Shown here: positions 1 to 8,465 of the stretch, piece after piece
How the letters are laid out: every line of letters begins with the position of its first letter
Position numbering within the stretch: position 1 is the stretch's first letter
NCBI RefSeq assembly: GCF_000812875.1
Contig: NZ_JSYK01000002.1
Span: forward strand, 124,001 to 188,000
DNA from: Kaistella solincola
GTDB lineage: Bacteria > Bacteroidota > Bacteroidia > Flavobacteriales > Weeksellaceae
Length of the DNA: 64,000 bases
Direction of reading: 5' to 3'
The notes under the pieces: model-generated
What the model saw: the letters and a program-made list of their open reading frames with translations, nothing else
Told to the model about the DNA's origin: nothing
Databases searched by the model: none
Made by a program: the position numbers and the translations under genes

Positions 1-2
1 CC

Positions 3-839
3 AAACATTACAAAACTGGTGTGCTTTCGCGTGGTTATGGCCGTGCGACCAAAGGTTACGGCATCACAAACTACGACAGCAATTATAAAACGGTTGGCGA
101 TGAAGCCATGCAGCTGTTTGAAAGGTTTAAAAACCGTTTCGTCATCGCAGTTTCCGAGGAAAGAGTTCCTGGCGCCAAAAAAGTCATTAAAGATATGGAT
201 CTGGAAGTTTTGATATTGGACGACGCTTATCAGCACCGCGCAATAAAACCGGGTTTTAATATTTTGATGACCGATTACGAAGATCCGTATTTCAAAGATT
301 TTCTTTTACCTGCCGGAAATTTACGTGAAAGCCGAAGTGGCGCGCGGCGCGCTCAAATCATCATGGTTTCGAAATCTCCGGAAAACTTGACTGAGGAAAA
401 AAAGCAATATTTCATCTCGAGAATAAATCCGCGTCACGGCCAAAAAGTATTTTTTTCGAGTATTGGTTACGATGAAAATGTATATTCGAAAACTCAGATA
501 TTGCCAGATAATAACCTTTCGTATTACGATATCTTGCTGATTACCGGAATTGCAAATCCGAAACCGCTCGTCAAACATTTAGCTAAATTTTCGGACCGCG
601 TGAAACATCTTAAGTTTCGCGACCATCATAATTTTACCGATCATGACATTAAAAATATTTTGGCAGAATTTAAAAAACTCGGCGAGTATAAGCTCATTCT
701 GACCACCGAAAAAGACTACGTTCGCCTGAAAACTTTTGATTATCTTCGGGACCTTGTTTTCTACTGGCCCATCAATATTACCATCGACCGGAAGGAAGAA
801 TTTAACCAAACCATCCTCAACTATGTTGGAAAAAATTAA
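3..839 (+). CDS. lpxK: Tetraacyldisaccharide 4'-kinase, 3' part (start lies upstream of window)
   Basis: LpxK phosphorylates the 4' position of the lipid A disaccharide at the inner membrane. The frame is open from base 3. About 278 codons are visible and the family is usually about 340 residues, so the N-terminal membrane anchor and the Walker A loop lie outside the window. The visible part opens with the LSRGYGR motif and continues through a typical LpxK core (DDAYQHR, with the LPAGNLRE motif after it). Its last 17 bases overlap the next gene, which suggests translational coupling. The truncation is only a window edge. lpxB, from the same pathway, lies far away at 59161-60267. Confidence 0.93.
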   Translation, partial: KHYKTGVLSRGYGRATKGYGITNYDSNYKTVGDEAMQLFERFKNRFVIAVSEERVPGAKKVIKDMDLEVLILDDAYQHRAIKPGFNILMTDYEDPYFKDFLLPAGNLRESRSGARRAQIIMVSKSPENLTEEKKQYFISRINPRHGQKVFFSSIGYDENVYSKTQILPDNNLSYYDILLITGIANPKPLVKHLAKFSDRVKHLKFRDHHNFTDHDIKNILAEFKKLGEYKLILTTEKDYVRLKTFDYLRDLVFYWPINITIDRKEEFNQTILNYVGKN

Positions 840-1641
840 AGAAACCGCAGCGTTCATTAAAAATATCATTCAGGAAACGCCGGAATTTGCCATCGTTTTA
901 GGTTCTGGTTTAGGCAAACTTAAAGATGAAGTGGAACCGATTCACGTTTTGGATTATTCTGAAATCCCGAATTTCCCTCAAACTACGGTTGTTGGTCATG
1001 GAGGAAAATTAATTTTTGGCGTTTTAGAGGGCAAAAAAGTTTTGATGATGAGCGGGCGATTTCATTATTATGAAGGTCACGATATTCAAACAGTGGTTTT
1101 CCCTTTTCGCGTTTTTCATCTTTTGGGCATTAAAAATTTAATCTTGTCTAATGCTTCCGGCGGTGTGAATCCAGCTTTTAAAGTGGCTGATGTGATGATT
1201 ATTAATGACCACATCAACATGATGCCGGAACATCCTCTGCGCGGAAAAAATCTGGAAGAATTTGGGCCACGCTTCGTGGATATGAGCGAACCGTACAATC
1301 GGCAAATGATAAAAATTGCCCGAAATACCGCCGAAAATCTCGGAATCACCGCGCACGAAGGCTGCTATGTCGCGCTGCAGGGACCAACTTTTGAAACGCC
1401 GGCGGAATACGGAATGATTCGCGCCATCGGCGGCGATGCTGTCGGGATGAGCACTGTGCCCGAAGTAATTGTCGCAAAACATCAGGGAATGGAGTGTTTC
1501 GGGATTTCCATCATCACCGATGTGGGTGGCCCGGACATCGCCTTCACCGTTTCCCACGAAGAAGTCTTGGCAGCTGCAGATAAAGCAATGCCGAATGTCA
1601 TTAAAATTGTAAAAGGTGTGGTGAAAAATTATAACTCCTAA
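823..1641 (+). CDS. Purine nucleoside phosphorylase, class I (trimeric type)
   Basis: Cytoplasmic salvage enzyme that cleaves purine nucleosides with phosphate to base and ribose-1-phosphate. The 272 residues fit the trimeric PNP family. Motifs visible are VLGSGLG (residues 25-31), GHGGKL, GRFHYYEGH, NASGGVNP and GPTFETPAEY. I start at the ATG at 823 rather than at an upstream in-frame start (736), because it gives the usual family N-terminus and a short overlap with lpxK. Residue 233 (codon at 1519) is Asp in the IITD motif, where mammalian and many bacterial PNPs have Asn. That residue contacts the purine 6-position, so substrate preference may be broadened. Confidence 0.93.
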   Translation: MLEKIKETAAFIKNIIQETPEFAIVLGSGLGKLKDEVEPIHVLDYSEIPNFPQTTVVGHGGKLIFGVLEGKKVLMMSGRFHYYEGHDIQTVVFPFRVFHLLGIKNLILSNASGGVNPAFKVADVMIINDHINMMPEHPLRGKNLEEFGPRFVDMSEPYNRQMIKIARNTAENLGITAHEGCYVALQGPTFETPAEYGMIRAIGGDAVGMSTVPEVIVAKHQGMECFGISIITDVGGPDIAFTVSHEEVLAAADKAMPNVIKIVKGVVKNYNS

Positions 1642-1661
1642 ATTACATTTCCGCAAAAAAT

Positions 1662-1693
1662 AAAAAAAATGCCCTTTTAGCGGCATTTTTTTT
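1662..1693. terminator. Bidirectional terminator between PNP and the NYN gene
   Basis: A perfect 12-bp stem (1662-1673 with 1682-1693) made of an A8 run plus TGCC paired with GGCA plus a T8 run, with an 8-base loop. A-runs and T-runs on both sides let it serve both convergent genes. Confidence 0.9.
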
Positions 1694-1710
1694 CGTTTTG
1701 GATCGTGCTG

Positions 1711-2466
1711 TTATTTCACACGCACATAAATATGCCTGATGTTTTTTACGCCGGTTTCTCTTTCGTCGATTTCAATTTTACCGATGCTTTTAATTAAAGG
1801 TAATAGCTTTGGAAAACCGAAATTTCGCGGATCGAAATCCGGTTTCTTTTTAATGATGAAACTTCCGAGGTTTCCAAGAAAAGTCCAGCCATCTTCATCG
1901 CCCAAATCATTGATGCTTTCCGTAATGAGCTTGATATTCCGCGAATCTACTTTGCTTAAAGGTTCTTTTTTGCGCTTGGTTTTCTCGGGCTTAATTGTGG
2001 CAATATTTTCAGATTCCTTTTCAGAATCTTCGGTATCATTTAAAATTTCAAGGTAAATAAATTTATCACAGGCAGAAATAAACGGCTTCGGCGTCTTTTT
2101 TTCACCAAATCCCATGACCATCATTCCGGCTTCACGAAGTCGTGTGGCAAGACGTGTAAAATCGCTGTCGCTGGAAACAATGCAGAAACCGGTAACTTTT
2201 TCAGAATATAAAATATCCATCGCATCGATTATTAATGCGCTGTCGCTTGAATTTTTTCCCGTCGTGTAGCTGTATTGCTGTATCGGCGTAATAGCGTTTT
2301 CAAGCAGCACATTTTTCCAGCCGGAAACCGTGGGTTTGGTCCAGTCGGCATAAATTCTTTTGATGGTGGGCGTGCCACTGCGCGAAATTTCTTCCAGCAT
2401 TTCCTTCACATTTTTGTACGGAACATTATCTGCATCGATGAGCACTGCTAATTTATCGTCGTTCAT
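1711..2466 (-). CDS. NYN-domain protein with C-terminal OST-HTH/LOTUS domain
   Basis: The first ~145 residues form an NYN (PIN-like) nuclease domain: LAVLIDADNVP near the start, and SSDSDFTRLATRLREAG further on, carry the acidic residues expected of the metal site. A charged linker (~150-170, rich in E and K) leads to a ~75-residue C-terminal domain that resembles OST-HTH/LOTUS, an RNA-binding winged helix. LabA/DUF88 relatives have this architecture and are presumed RNases or RNA-binding regulators, but the substrate is unknown. It is monocistronic, convergent with the PNP gene and divergent from dinB. The function call is inference from domains only. Confidence 0.82.
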   Translation of the reverse strand: MNDDKLAVLIDADNVPYKNVKEMLEEISRSGTPTIKRIYADWTKPTVSGWKNVLLENAITPIQQYSYTTGKNSSDSALIIDAMDILYSEKVTGFCIVSSDSDFTRLATRLREAGMMVMGFGEKKTPKPFISACDKFIYLEILNDTEDSEKESENIATIKPEKTKRKKEPLSKVDSRNIKLITESINDLGDEDGWTFLGNLGSFIIKKKPDFDPRNFGFPKLLPLIKSIGKIEIDERETGVKNIRHIYVRVK

Positions 2467-2559
2467 ATTTTTTTTTGAATTAAATTTTTGTCACTTTCTT
2501 CAAATTTACGGCATTTATCCGAAGGTTTGCGAAATGGTGAAAATCTAAAGTGCATTTCC

Positions 2560-2567
2560 TAATTTTG
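2560..2567 (+). promoter_or_regulatory. Putative -7 box of dinB
   Basis: TAATTTTG matches the Bacteroidota TAnnTTTG consensus and ends only 4 bases before the GTG start of dinB, which predicts an mRNA with almost no leader. No TTG at 17-23 bases upstream was seen. Confidence 0.45.
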
Positions 2568-2571
2568 CTGC

Positions 2572-3654
2572 GTGCAAACCGACCGAAAAATTATTCATGT
2601 CGATATGGACGCGTTTTATGCGTCTGTAGAGCAACATGATTTCCCCGAACTGAAAGGAAAACCACTCGTGGTCGGTGGCGGCATGTACGGCGTAGTGGCA
2701 GCGGCGAGTTATGAAGCACGGAAATATGGAATCCGTTCTGCGATGCCGGGAAAAATTGCTTTGGAAAAATGCCCGCATTTGATTGTGGTGAAACCGCGTT
2801 TCGCGCGGTACAAAGAAATTTCGCAGCAAATTCGGGCAATTTTTTATGAATTTACCGATTTGGTGGAACCGCTTTCCTTGGATGAAGCTTATCTGGACGT
2901 GACCGAAAACAAAAAAAACGTCGATTCTGCTCAGGAAATTGCCAGAGAAATCCGGAAAAGAATTTTCGAAGAAACGGGATTGACTGCTTCTGCCGGAATT
3001 TCGGTGAATAAATTTTTAGCAAAAGTCGCCTCAGATTACCGAAAACCGAACGGCCAGAAAACCATTCATCCGAGCCAAATTCTTCAGTTTATGGAAGAAT
3101 TGCCGATTGAAAAATTCTACGGAATCGGAAAAGTTACCGCCAATAAAATGCATGAACTGCACATTTTCAAAGGTTTACATCTGAAAGAAAAATCTTTGGA
3201 AGAGCTTGTGCGGCTTTTCGGAAAATCCGGCGCTTATTATTATAATGTGGTGCGCGGAATTCATCACAGCGAAGTGAAAGCGCACCGCATCCAGAAAAGT
3301 GTGGGCGTGGAAGAAACTTTTTGGGAAAATCTGCTCGATGAGGAGGAAGTTTTCAAGCAGCTGGAAATCATCAGCGAAGATCTGAACAAGCGGCTTCTGA
3401 CGAAAGAAATTAAAGGAAAATCTTTGACCTTAAAAATTAAATACAAAGATTTCACCGTGTACACACGTAGTAAGACGCAGGAAGAATATTTCGGAAACGA
3501 AAAAAACCTCTTCGAAACGGCGAAAAAATTGTGGGAACTTCGTCCGTTCGATAAACCGGTGCGTTTGCTCGGCCTGTCACTTTCCAACCTCAACACACAG
3601 GCAAAAAAGCAGGTTTCGGTACAGCTGAAAATTCCGTTTGAGGAATTTGAATAA
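2572..3654 (+). CDS. dinB: DNA polymerase IV (Y-family)
   Basis: Error-prone translesion polymerase. The 360-residue protein has the Y-family signatures HVDMDAFYASVEQ near the start, SLDEAYLDVT, and SAGISVNKFLAKVASDYRKP, followed by thumb and little-finger domains. I use the GTG at 2572 because it gives the usual short lead before the first catalytic Asp. The C-terminal QLKIPF resembles a beta-clamp binding peptide (inference). It stands alone, divergent from the NYN gene. A hairpin follows at 3669-3710. Confidence 0.94.
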   Translation: MQTDRKIIHVDMDAFYASVEQHDFPELKGKPLVVGGGMYGVVAAASYEARKYGIRSAMPGKIALEKCPHLIVVKPRFARYKEISQQIRAIFYEFTDLVEPLSLDEAYLDVTENKKNVDSAQEIAREIRKRIFEETGLTASAGISVNKFLAKVASDYRKPNGQKTIHPSQILQFMEELPIEKFYGIGKVTANKMHELHIFKGLHLKEKSLEELVRLFGKSGAYYYNVVRGIHHSEVKAHRIQKSVGVEETFWENLLDEEEVFKQLEIISEDLNKRLLTKEIKGKSLTLKIKYKDFTVYTRSKTQEEYFGNEKNLFETAKKLWELRPFDKPVRLLGLSLSNLNTQAKKQVSVQLKIPFEEFE

Positions 3655-3668
3655 TTTAAACCTAATTA

Positions 3669-3710
3669 TTTTCCGGCTTTAAAATTCGCGAAGCGAGCTA
3701 AAACGGAAAA
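3669..3710. repeat. Imperfect palindrome downstream of dinB
   Basis: TTTTCCG (3669-3675) pairs with CGGAAAA (3704-3710), with an inner GCT/AGC pair and a small CGC-GAA-GCG hairpin at 3687-3695. It lacks a T-tract directly after the stem, so it may be a REP-like element rather than a classical terminator. Confidence 0.4.
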
Positions 3711-3762
3711 ATTTGCCGAAATTAGAGGAAATTTTCTTTTTCACATTATTAAACTTTAATTC

Positions 3763-5238
3763 ATGATGAATCCTACGATGATTCAGTTTTTCCATTGGTA
3801 TTCCGATGGCAACGCTCAGCTTTTTGACCAGATCAAAGATTGCACTGCTTATTTAAAAGAACTGGGAATCAGCGCCGTGTGGTTTCCACCGGCATACAAA
3901 GCTGCGGGCGGCGGATATTCGGTAGGTTACGATCCGTACGATCTTTTTGATCTCGGCGAATTTGATCAAAAAGGCACCATTCCGACAAAATATGGCACCA
4001 AAGAAGAATATTTAAATGCCTGTAAAACGCTGGAGTCAAATGAGATTTCGGTGTATGTGGATATTGTTTTGAATCATAAAGCCGGCGGTGATGAAATGGA
4101 AAAATTTCATGTCATTAAAGTAAATCCGGAAAACCGGCTGGAAGATATTTCGGAACCTTTTGAAATTGAATCGTATACCAAATTTACTTTTCCGGGCAGA
4201 GGCAATACATATTCTGATTTTGAGTGGAATTTTCAATGTTTTTCCGGAGTTGATTATGCTGAAGGTCAGGAAGACGGCATTTTCCGCATTATCAGCGAGT
4301 ACTGCGACGGTTGGGAAGAAATGATTTCCGACGAAAAAGGAAACTACGATTATTTGATGTACAATGACATCGAACACCGAAATCCCTTCGTACGCGAAGA
4401 GCTGAATAACTGGGCGAAATGGTATCATGATCAAGTTCAGTTTGATGGGGTGCGCCTGGATGCGGTGAAACACCAGTCGCCGGAATTTTATCAGGAATGG
4501 CTTTATAATTTACGCGCAAATACCGGCAAAAATATTTTTGCCGTGGGCGAATATTGGGCGCCCGGAGAATTATCGCTTCTGGAAAAGTATATTGAAGCAA
4601 CGGCCGGTTCCATGAGCCTTTTCGATTCGTCGTTACAGCAAAATTTTCACATCGCATCGCTTTCCGGGTCGGAGTATGATTTACGTACTATTTTCGACGA
4701 AACACTAACTTCTGCAAATCCACTTTTGTCGGTAACTTTGGTGGATAATCACGATACGCAACCGCTTCAGGAACTGGAAGCGCCGGTGGAAAAATGGTTT
4801 AAACCGCTCGCCTACGCTTTAATTTTACTTCGGCAGGATGGTTATCCGTGCATTTTTTATCCTGATTTATTTGGTGCACATTACATTGACAAAGATAAAG
4901 AAGGCAACGACCAGGAAATTTTCCTGGATAAGGTGGAGAAAATTGAGGAATTGCTGAAAGCCCGACAATTGTTCGCTTATGGAATTCAGCGCGATTATTT
5001 TGAAGATGCCAACTGTCTCGGCTGGATTCGCGAAGGTGATGAAGAGCACGCCGGCTGCGCCGTGGTTTTGAGCAATAAAGATGCCTACGAAAAACCGATG
5101 GAAATGGGAATTCAATATGCAGGGCAAAATTTCTACGATTATTTGGGCTGGTTTGAGGAAAAAATTACCATTGATGAAAAAGGCTGGGGAAATTTCCCGG
5201 TTCCCGCCGGAAATGTTTCGGTTTGGGTTCCTGAATAA
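3763..5238 (+). CDS. Cytoplasmic alpha-amylase, GH13 family
   Basis: Hydrolyses internal alpha-1,4-glucan bonds. The 491-residue protein has all four GH13 regions: DIVLNH (I), GVRLDAVKH with the nucleophile Asp (II), GEYW with the acid/base Glu (III) and LVDNHDTQP (IV). It has the long B domain typical of bacterial GH13_5 amylases. No signal peptide is present (it begins MMNPTMIQFFHWY), so it probably acts on intracellular glycogen or imported dextrins. Two ATGs (3763, 3766) are equally possible starts. It is monocistronic, with no other glycan genes nearby. The extracellular alternative is unlikely without a leader. Confidence 0.92.
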   Translation: MMNPTMIQFFHWYSDGNAQLFDQIKDCTAYLKELGISAVWFPPAYKAAGGGYSVGYDPYDLFDLGEFDQKGTIPTKYGTKEEYLNACKTLESNEISVYVDIVLNHKAGGDEMEKFHVIKVNPENRLEDISEPFEIESYTKFTFPGRGNTYSDFEWNFQCFSGVDYAEGQEDGIFRIISEYCDGWEEMISDEKGNYDYLMYNDIEHRNPFVREELNNWAKWYHDQVQFDGVRLDAVKHQSPEFYQEWLYNLRANTGKNIFAVGEYWAPGELSLLEKYIEATAGSMSLFDSSLQQNFHIASLSGSEYDLRTIFDETLTSANPLLSVTLVDNHDTQPLQELEAPVEKWFKPLAYALILLRQDGYPCIFYPDLFGAHYIDKDKEGNDQEIFLDKVEKIEELLKARQLFAYGIQRDYFEDANCLGWIREGDEEHAGCAVVLSNKDAYEKPMEMGIQYAGQNFYDYLGWFEEKITIDEKGWGNFPVPAGNVSVWVPE

Positions 5239-5302
5239 AATGGTCTAATAGCAGGTAAAAAATTTTAATACTTCATTAACACACATTCTTTTTCTTAGCC
5301 AG

Positions 5303-5310
5303 TATATTTG
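5303..5310 (+). promoter_or_regulatory. Putative -7 box of the alcohol dehydrogenase gene
   Basis: TATATTTG fits TAnnTTTG and lies 20 bases before the ATG at 5331. No clear TTG -33 element was found. Confidence 0.45.
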
Positions 5311-5330
5311 CGTAAACGAAAAAATAAAAT

Positions 5331-6389
5331 ATGGGCGATACCAATATAAAAGCTTTTGGAACGGCATCGAAGGATGAGGATTTAAAAGAAATGCACATCG
5401 AGCGGCGGGAAGTTTTACCTACCGACATCGAAATTGAAATTATGTACTGCGGCGTGTGCCACAGCGATTTGCACACTGCCAGAAACGATTGGGGCGGCAC
5501 GAAATATCCCGCAGTTCCGGGACATGAAATAATCGGAAAAATTACAAAGATCGGTGCCGAAGTCACCAAATTTCAAGTCGGTGATTTAGCCGGCGTTGGC
5601 TGTCTGGTAGATTCCTGCCGCGAATGTGAAAGCTGCAAACAGGATTTGGAACAATATTGCCTGAACGGTTCCACCGGAACTTATAACGGTCACGACAAAC
5701 ATTTAAACCAACAAACTTTCGGTGGTTATTCCGAAAAAGTGGTGGTTGATGAAGCTTTTGTTTTGAAAATTCCGCAAAATTTAGATTTAAAAGCCGTTGC
5801 ACCACTTTTGTGCGCGGGAATTACAACCTGGTCGCCACTTAAGCACTGGAACGTAAAAGAAGGTAGCAAAGTTGCAGTCGTAGGTTTAGGCGGTTTGGGG
5901 CACATGGCGATAAAACTTGCCAAAGGTTTAGGTGCTGAAGTGACTTTAATTTCCCGCAGTCCGGATAAAATTCAGGACGGATTGGATTTAGGCGCTGATG
6001 CCGTGGTGATTTCCACCTACGAAAATGAAATGAAGGCCGCCCAGGGAAAATTCGATTTGATTATTGATACTGTGCCTTACGATCATGATATCAACCCATA
6101 TATTTCTACTTTAAATATTAGCGGAACTTTAGTTTTGGTCGGTTATATCGGGAAAATGGAAGAAGCACTGTTTACTCCACCCGTGGTTTTAGGCAGAAGA
6201 TCGGTCGCCGGCTCACTGATTGGCGGCATTAAAGAAACCCAGGAAATGCTGGATTTCTGCGGTGAACACAACATTCTACCGGAAATTGAAATGATTAAAA
6301 TGCAGGACATTAACGAAGCGTACGAACGCATGCTGAAAAGCGATGTTCACTACCGATTTGTCATTGATATGGCGTCCCTGAAAAATTAA
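5331..6389 (+). CDS. Zinc-dependent NAD(P)-dependent alcohol dehydrogenase (CAD/YahK-like)
   Basis: Medium-chain dehydrogenase of 352 residues that interconverts aldehydes and alcohols. Catalytic zinc ligands are in CGVCHSDLH and PGHE. The structural zinc loop is the cysteine-rich stretch GCLVDSCRECESC followed by C in EQYC. The Rossmann motif GLGGLGHMAIK is followed by the SRSPDK segment, whose Ser/Arg suggest NADPH over NADH. Overall it most resembles cinnamyl-alcohol-type broad aldehyde reductases (YahK/AdhC group). The physiological substrate is not evident from context. Confidence 0.9.
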   Translation: MGDTNIKAFGTASKDEDLKEMHIERREVLPTDIEIEIMYCGVCHSDLHTARNDWGGTKYPAVPGHEIIGKITKIGAEVTKFQVGDLAGVGCLVDSCRECESCKQDLEQYCLNGSTGTYNGHDKHLNQQTFGGYSEKVVVDEAFVLKIPQNLDLKAVAPLLCAGITTWSPLKHWNVKEGSKVAVVGLGGLGHMAIKLAKGLGAEVTLISRSPDKIQDGLDLGADAVVISTYENEMKAAQGKFDLIIDTVPYDHDINPYISTLNISGTLVLVGYIGKMEEALFTPPVVLGRRSVAGSLIGGIKETQEMLDFCGEHNILPEIEMIKMQDINEAYERMLKSDVHYRFVIDMASLKN

Positions 6390-6406
6390 CAGCTTTTGGG
6401 AAAACG

Positions 6407-6438
6407 AAAAAATCCGGTCATTTGAGGCCGGATTTTTT
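6407..6438. terminator. Bidirectional terminator
   Basis: Stem 6407-6419 with 6426-6438: A6TCCGG pairs with CCGGAT6, extended by a weak TC/GG step. It lies between the convergent dehydrogenase and NPP genes and has A and T runs on both sides. Confidence 0.9.
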
Positions 6439-6440
6439 AT

Positions 6441-7709
6441 TTATTTTACGAGAACTTTTCTCGCTGTTGTTTGAGTACCGTCTATTGGTTCTGTGATTTT
6501 TAGCTTTAAAATATCGGCTACAATCGGGTACACATTTACATTTTTAAATTCACCAATTTTTTTATCGGTTTTAAAAGCCGGACCGTCCGCAATAAAAACG
6601 GCTTTCATTTCCGGCACTTTATACGGATTGTAACCGTGCTTTCCGGTGGAAGTTGTTTTGCCTTCTTCCAGAAATATTTTCGGAGCATTTGGCATCAAAA
6701 CTAGATCACCAATCCGGCCGTAGCGGTCTTCTTTGGTTGAAAAGTTTAGCTTGCGCGGAATTCTTTTAGTTAAATAAACCTCGTAATCCGGTGTTTTATT
6801 TTTGTTTAATTCACGGTAAACCGAGTTTATTTCGCTTTTATTTTTAACTACAATTCGAAGCAAAGTTTGTGCATTGTAAAAATCAAACCGGTTTTTGTCT
6901 AATAAAATTTCCGGTATTTTCAGTGGATTTTCACGATCTACTGAAATCATTCCGTGATCAGAAACAAAAATAAAGTTCACATTTTTTAGGCCTAAATCGT
7001 CCACTTTCTTCACCAAACTTCCCACCGCATCGTCCACGAGTTTTACCGCCTGTGCTGTTTCTGCACTTTCCGGCCCGAAATGATGGCCTTTCGAATCCAC
7101 TTCCGGGAAATATAAGCTGATGAAATGCGGTCTTTTATCCATCGGGAGTTTCAACCAGTTCACTACTTTTTCCACTTTTTCTTCGGGTGAAAATTTTTCG
7201 TGGTAATGGTAATAATAAGTTGGTCTCGCTCCGCCGGCATCACTTGCTGCACCCACCCACATCATGGAAGCTGAAACTACATCTTGCTTTTCGGCCAAAC
7301 TCCAAAGCGGTGTTCCGCCGTACCAGGAACCGCTTTCAGCATCTTCTTGTTTGCTCATGGCGTACGATTTCTGCCGCTTATAATCGTAAAAATAATTGTC
7401 GATCAAACCGTGGTGCGAGGGATACAAACCGGTGATTAAGCTCCAGTGGTTCGGGAAAGTTATGGTTGGAAAACTCGGAATCATCGCAGTTGCGGAAACG
7501 CCATTTTCAGCCATTTTCTGAAGGTTTTTTGCCTGAAATTTCTCTACATAATCCGCACGGAAACCATCGGTTGAAATCAAAATAACATATGGTTTTTGCT
7601 GCGCTTCGGGAGAATTGAAACGGTTGGCGACAACCACCTGTGCGGTATCAGCCTGGGAATAGGCAAAACCGAAAAAAAGGGCAAAACAGAGCCGAAAAAA
7701 TTTATTCAT
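6441..7709 (-). CDS. Secreted alkaline-phosphatase-superfamily phosphodiesterase (NPP type)
   Basis: Probable exported ectonucleotide pyrophosphatase/phosphodiesterase-like enzyme of 422 residues. A signal peptide (about residues 1-20, ending AYSQA) precedes the catalytic domain. Metal and nucleophile residues are recognisable in STDGFRADY, in SFPTITFPNHWSLITGLYPS with the nucleophilic Thr, in VDSKGHHFGP, in VSDHGM and in TGKHGYNP, so both metal sites look intact. The substrate (nucleotide, phospholipid head group or phosphodiester) cannot be told from sequence. It lies downstream of coaE on the same strand with a ~100-base gap, so probably has its own promoter. Confidence 0.87.
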   Translation of the reverse strand: MNKFFRLCFALFFGFAYSQADTAQVVVANRFNSPEAQQKPYVILISTDGFRADYVEKFQAKNLQKMAENGVSATAMIPSFPTITFPNHWSLITGLYPSHHGLIDNYFYDYKRQKSYAMSKQEDAESGSWYGGTPLWSLAEKQDVVSASMMWVGAASDAGGARPTYYYHYHEKFSPEEKVEKVVNWLKLPMDKRPHFISLYFPEVDSKGHHFGPESAETAQAVKLVDDAVGSLVKKVDDLGLKNVNFIFVSDHGMISVDRENPLKIPEILLDKNRFDFYNAQTLLRIVVKNKSEINSVYRELNKNKTPDYEVYLTKRIPRKLNFSTKEDRYGRIGDLVLMPNAPKIFLEEGKTTSTGKHGYNPYKVPEMKAVFIADGPAFKTDKKIGEFKNVNVYPIVADILKLKITEPIDGTQTTARKVLVK

Positions 7710-7811
7710 AATGAATTTAAAAAAATATAAAAAGTTTAATTGAAAAATTTAAAATGGAAATTTTGGTCATTAAAAAGCCAAATTTTTAGAAAAAATCTGG
7801 CTAGTTATCGT

Positions 7812-8441
7812 CTATAAAATTGCTTGAAGTTCAGTAAGCACTTTTTCAGTTTCGCGCTGAAGTTCCTCAAAACCGTCATTATTAAAAATAACAAAATCTG
7901 CCATTTTCACCTTATCTTTTTCGGGCATCTGGCGCAGCATGATGGATTCTACTTCGCGGTACGTTTTGTCGTCGCGGTCCATCACTCTTTTCAATCTGCA
8001 GTTGTCGTCCGCCGTTATCAAAATGGATTTGAAGCAGTCTTCATTTAATTTCAGTTCAAATAAAAGCGCAGTTTCCTTAAACACCAGATTTTTTGACTGC
8101 TGTTTTACCCAATTTTCGAAATTTAACTTTACGGCCGGATGAATGAGGGAGTTCAATTTTAAAAGCAAATCAGGATCATTAAAAACGAGATTTGCAACAA
8201 ATTTCCGGTCGTATAAACCCTCCTGATTATAGGCTTTTTCACCTAAAAGCTCAGTGATTTTTCCGCGCAATTGCGCATCTTCATTGACAATTGTTTTAGC
8301 GCGCACATCCGAATAATAGACAGGAAATCCCGCTTCTTCGATAAATTTGGACACAGTAGATTTCCCGGAACCGATTCCGCCGGTTACGCCGATAATTTTC
8401 GTCTTTTCCCCGGGCTCAGGTTCAGCTTCTTCTTCTATCAT
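7812..8441 (-). CDS. coaE: Dephospho-CoA kinase
   Basis: Catalyses the last step of coenzyme A synthesis. The 209-residue protein has the P-loop GVTGGIGSGKSTV, the YYSDVRAK segment and the C-terminal RQMPEKDKVKMADFVIFNND typical of CoaE. There is an unusual acidic N-terminal extension (MIEEEAEPEPGEK) of about 13 residues before the usual start, and no other in-frame ATG exists between it and the P-loop strand. It lies 24 bases downstream of the MBL-fold gene, so the two are likely co-transcribed. Confidence 0.94.
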   Translation of the reverse strand: MIEEEAEPEPGEKTKIIGVTGGIGSGKSTVSKFIEEAGFPVYYSDVRAKTIVNEDAQLRGKITELLGEKAYNQEGLYDRKFVANLVFNDPDLLLKLNSLIHPAVKLNFENWVKQQSKNLVFKETALLFELKLNEDCFKSILITADDNCRLKRVMDRDDKTYREVESIMLRQMPEKDKVKMADFVIFNNDGFEELQRETEKVLTELQAIL

Positions 8442-8465
8442 AATTTTTTTTAAATTTTTAATGTT

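Noticed and set aside
1138-1686. 182-codon open frame antisense to the PNP gene
   Set aside because: It is a shadow of the PNP coding sequence, with no family resemblance, and the PNP frame has complete motifs.
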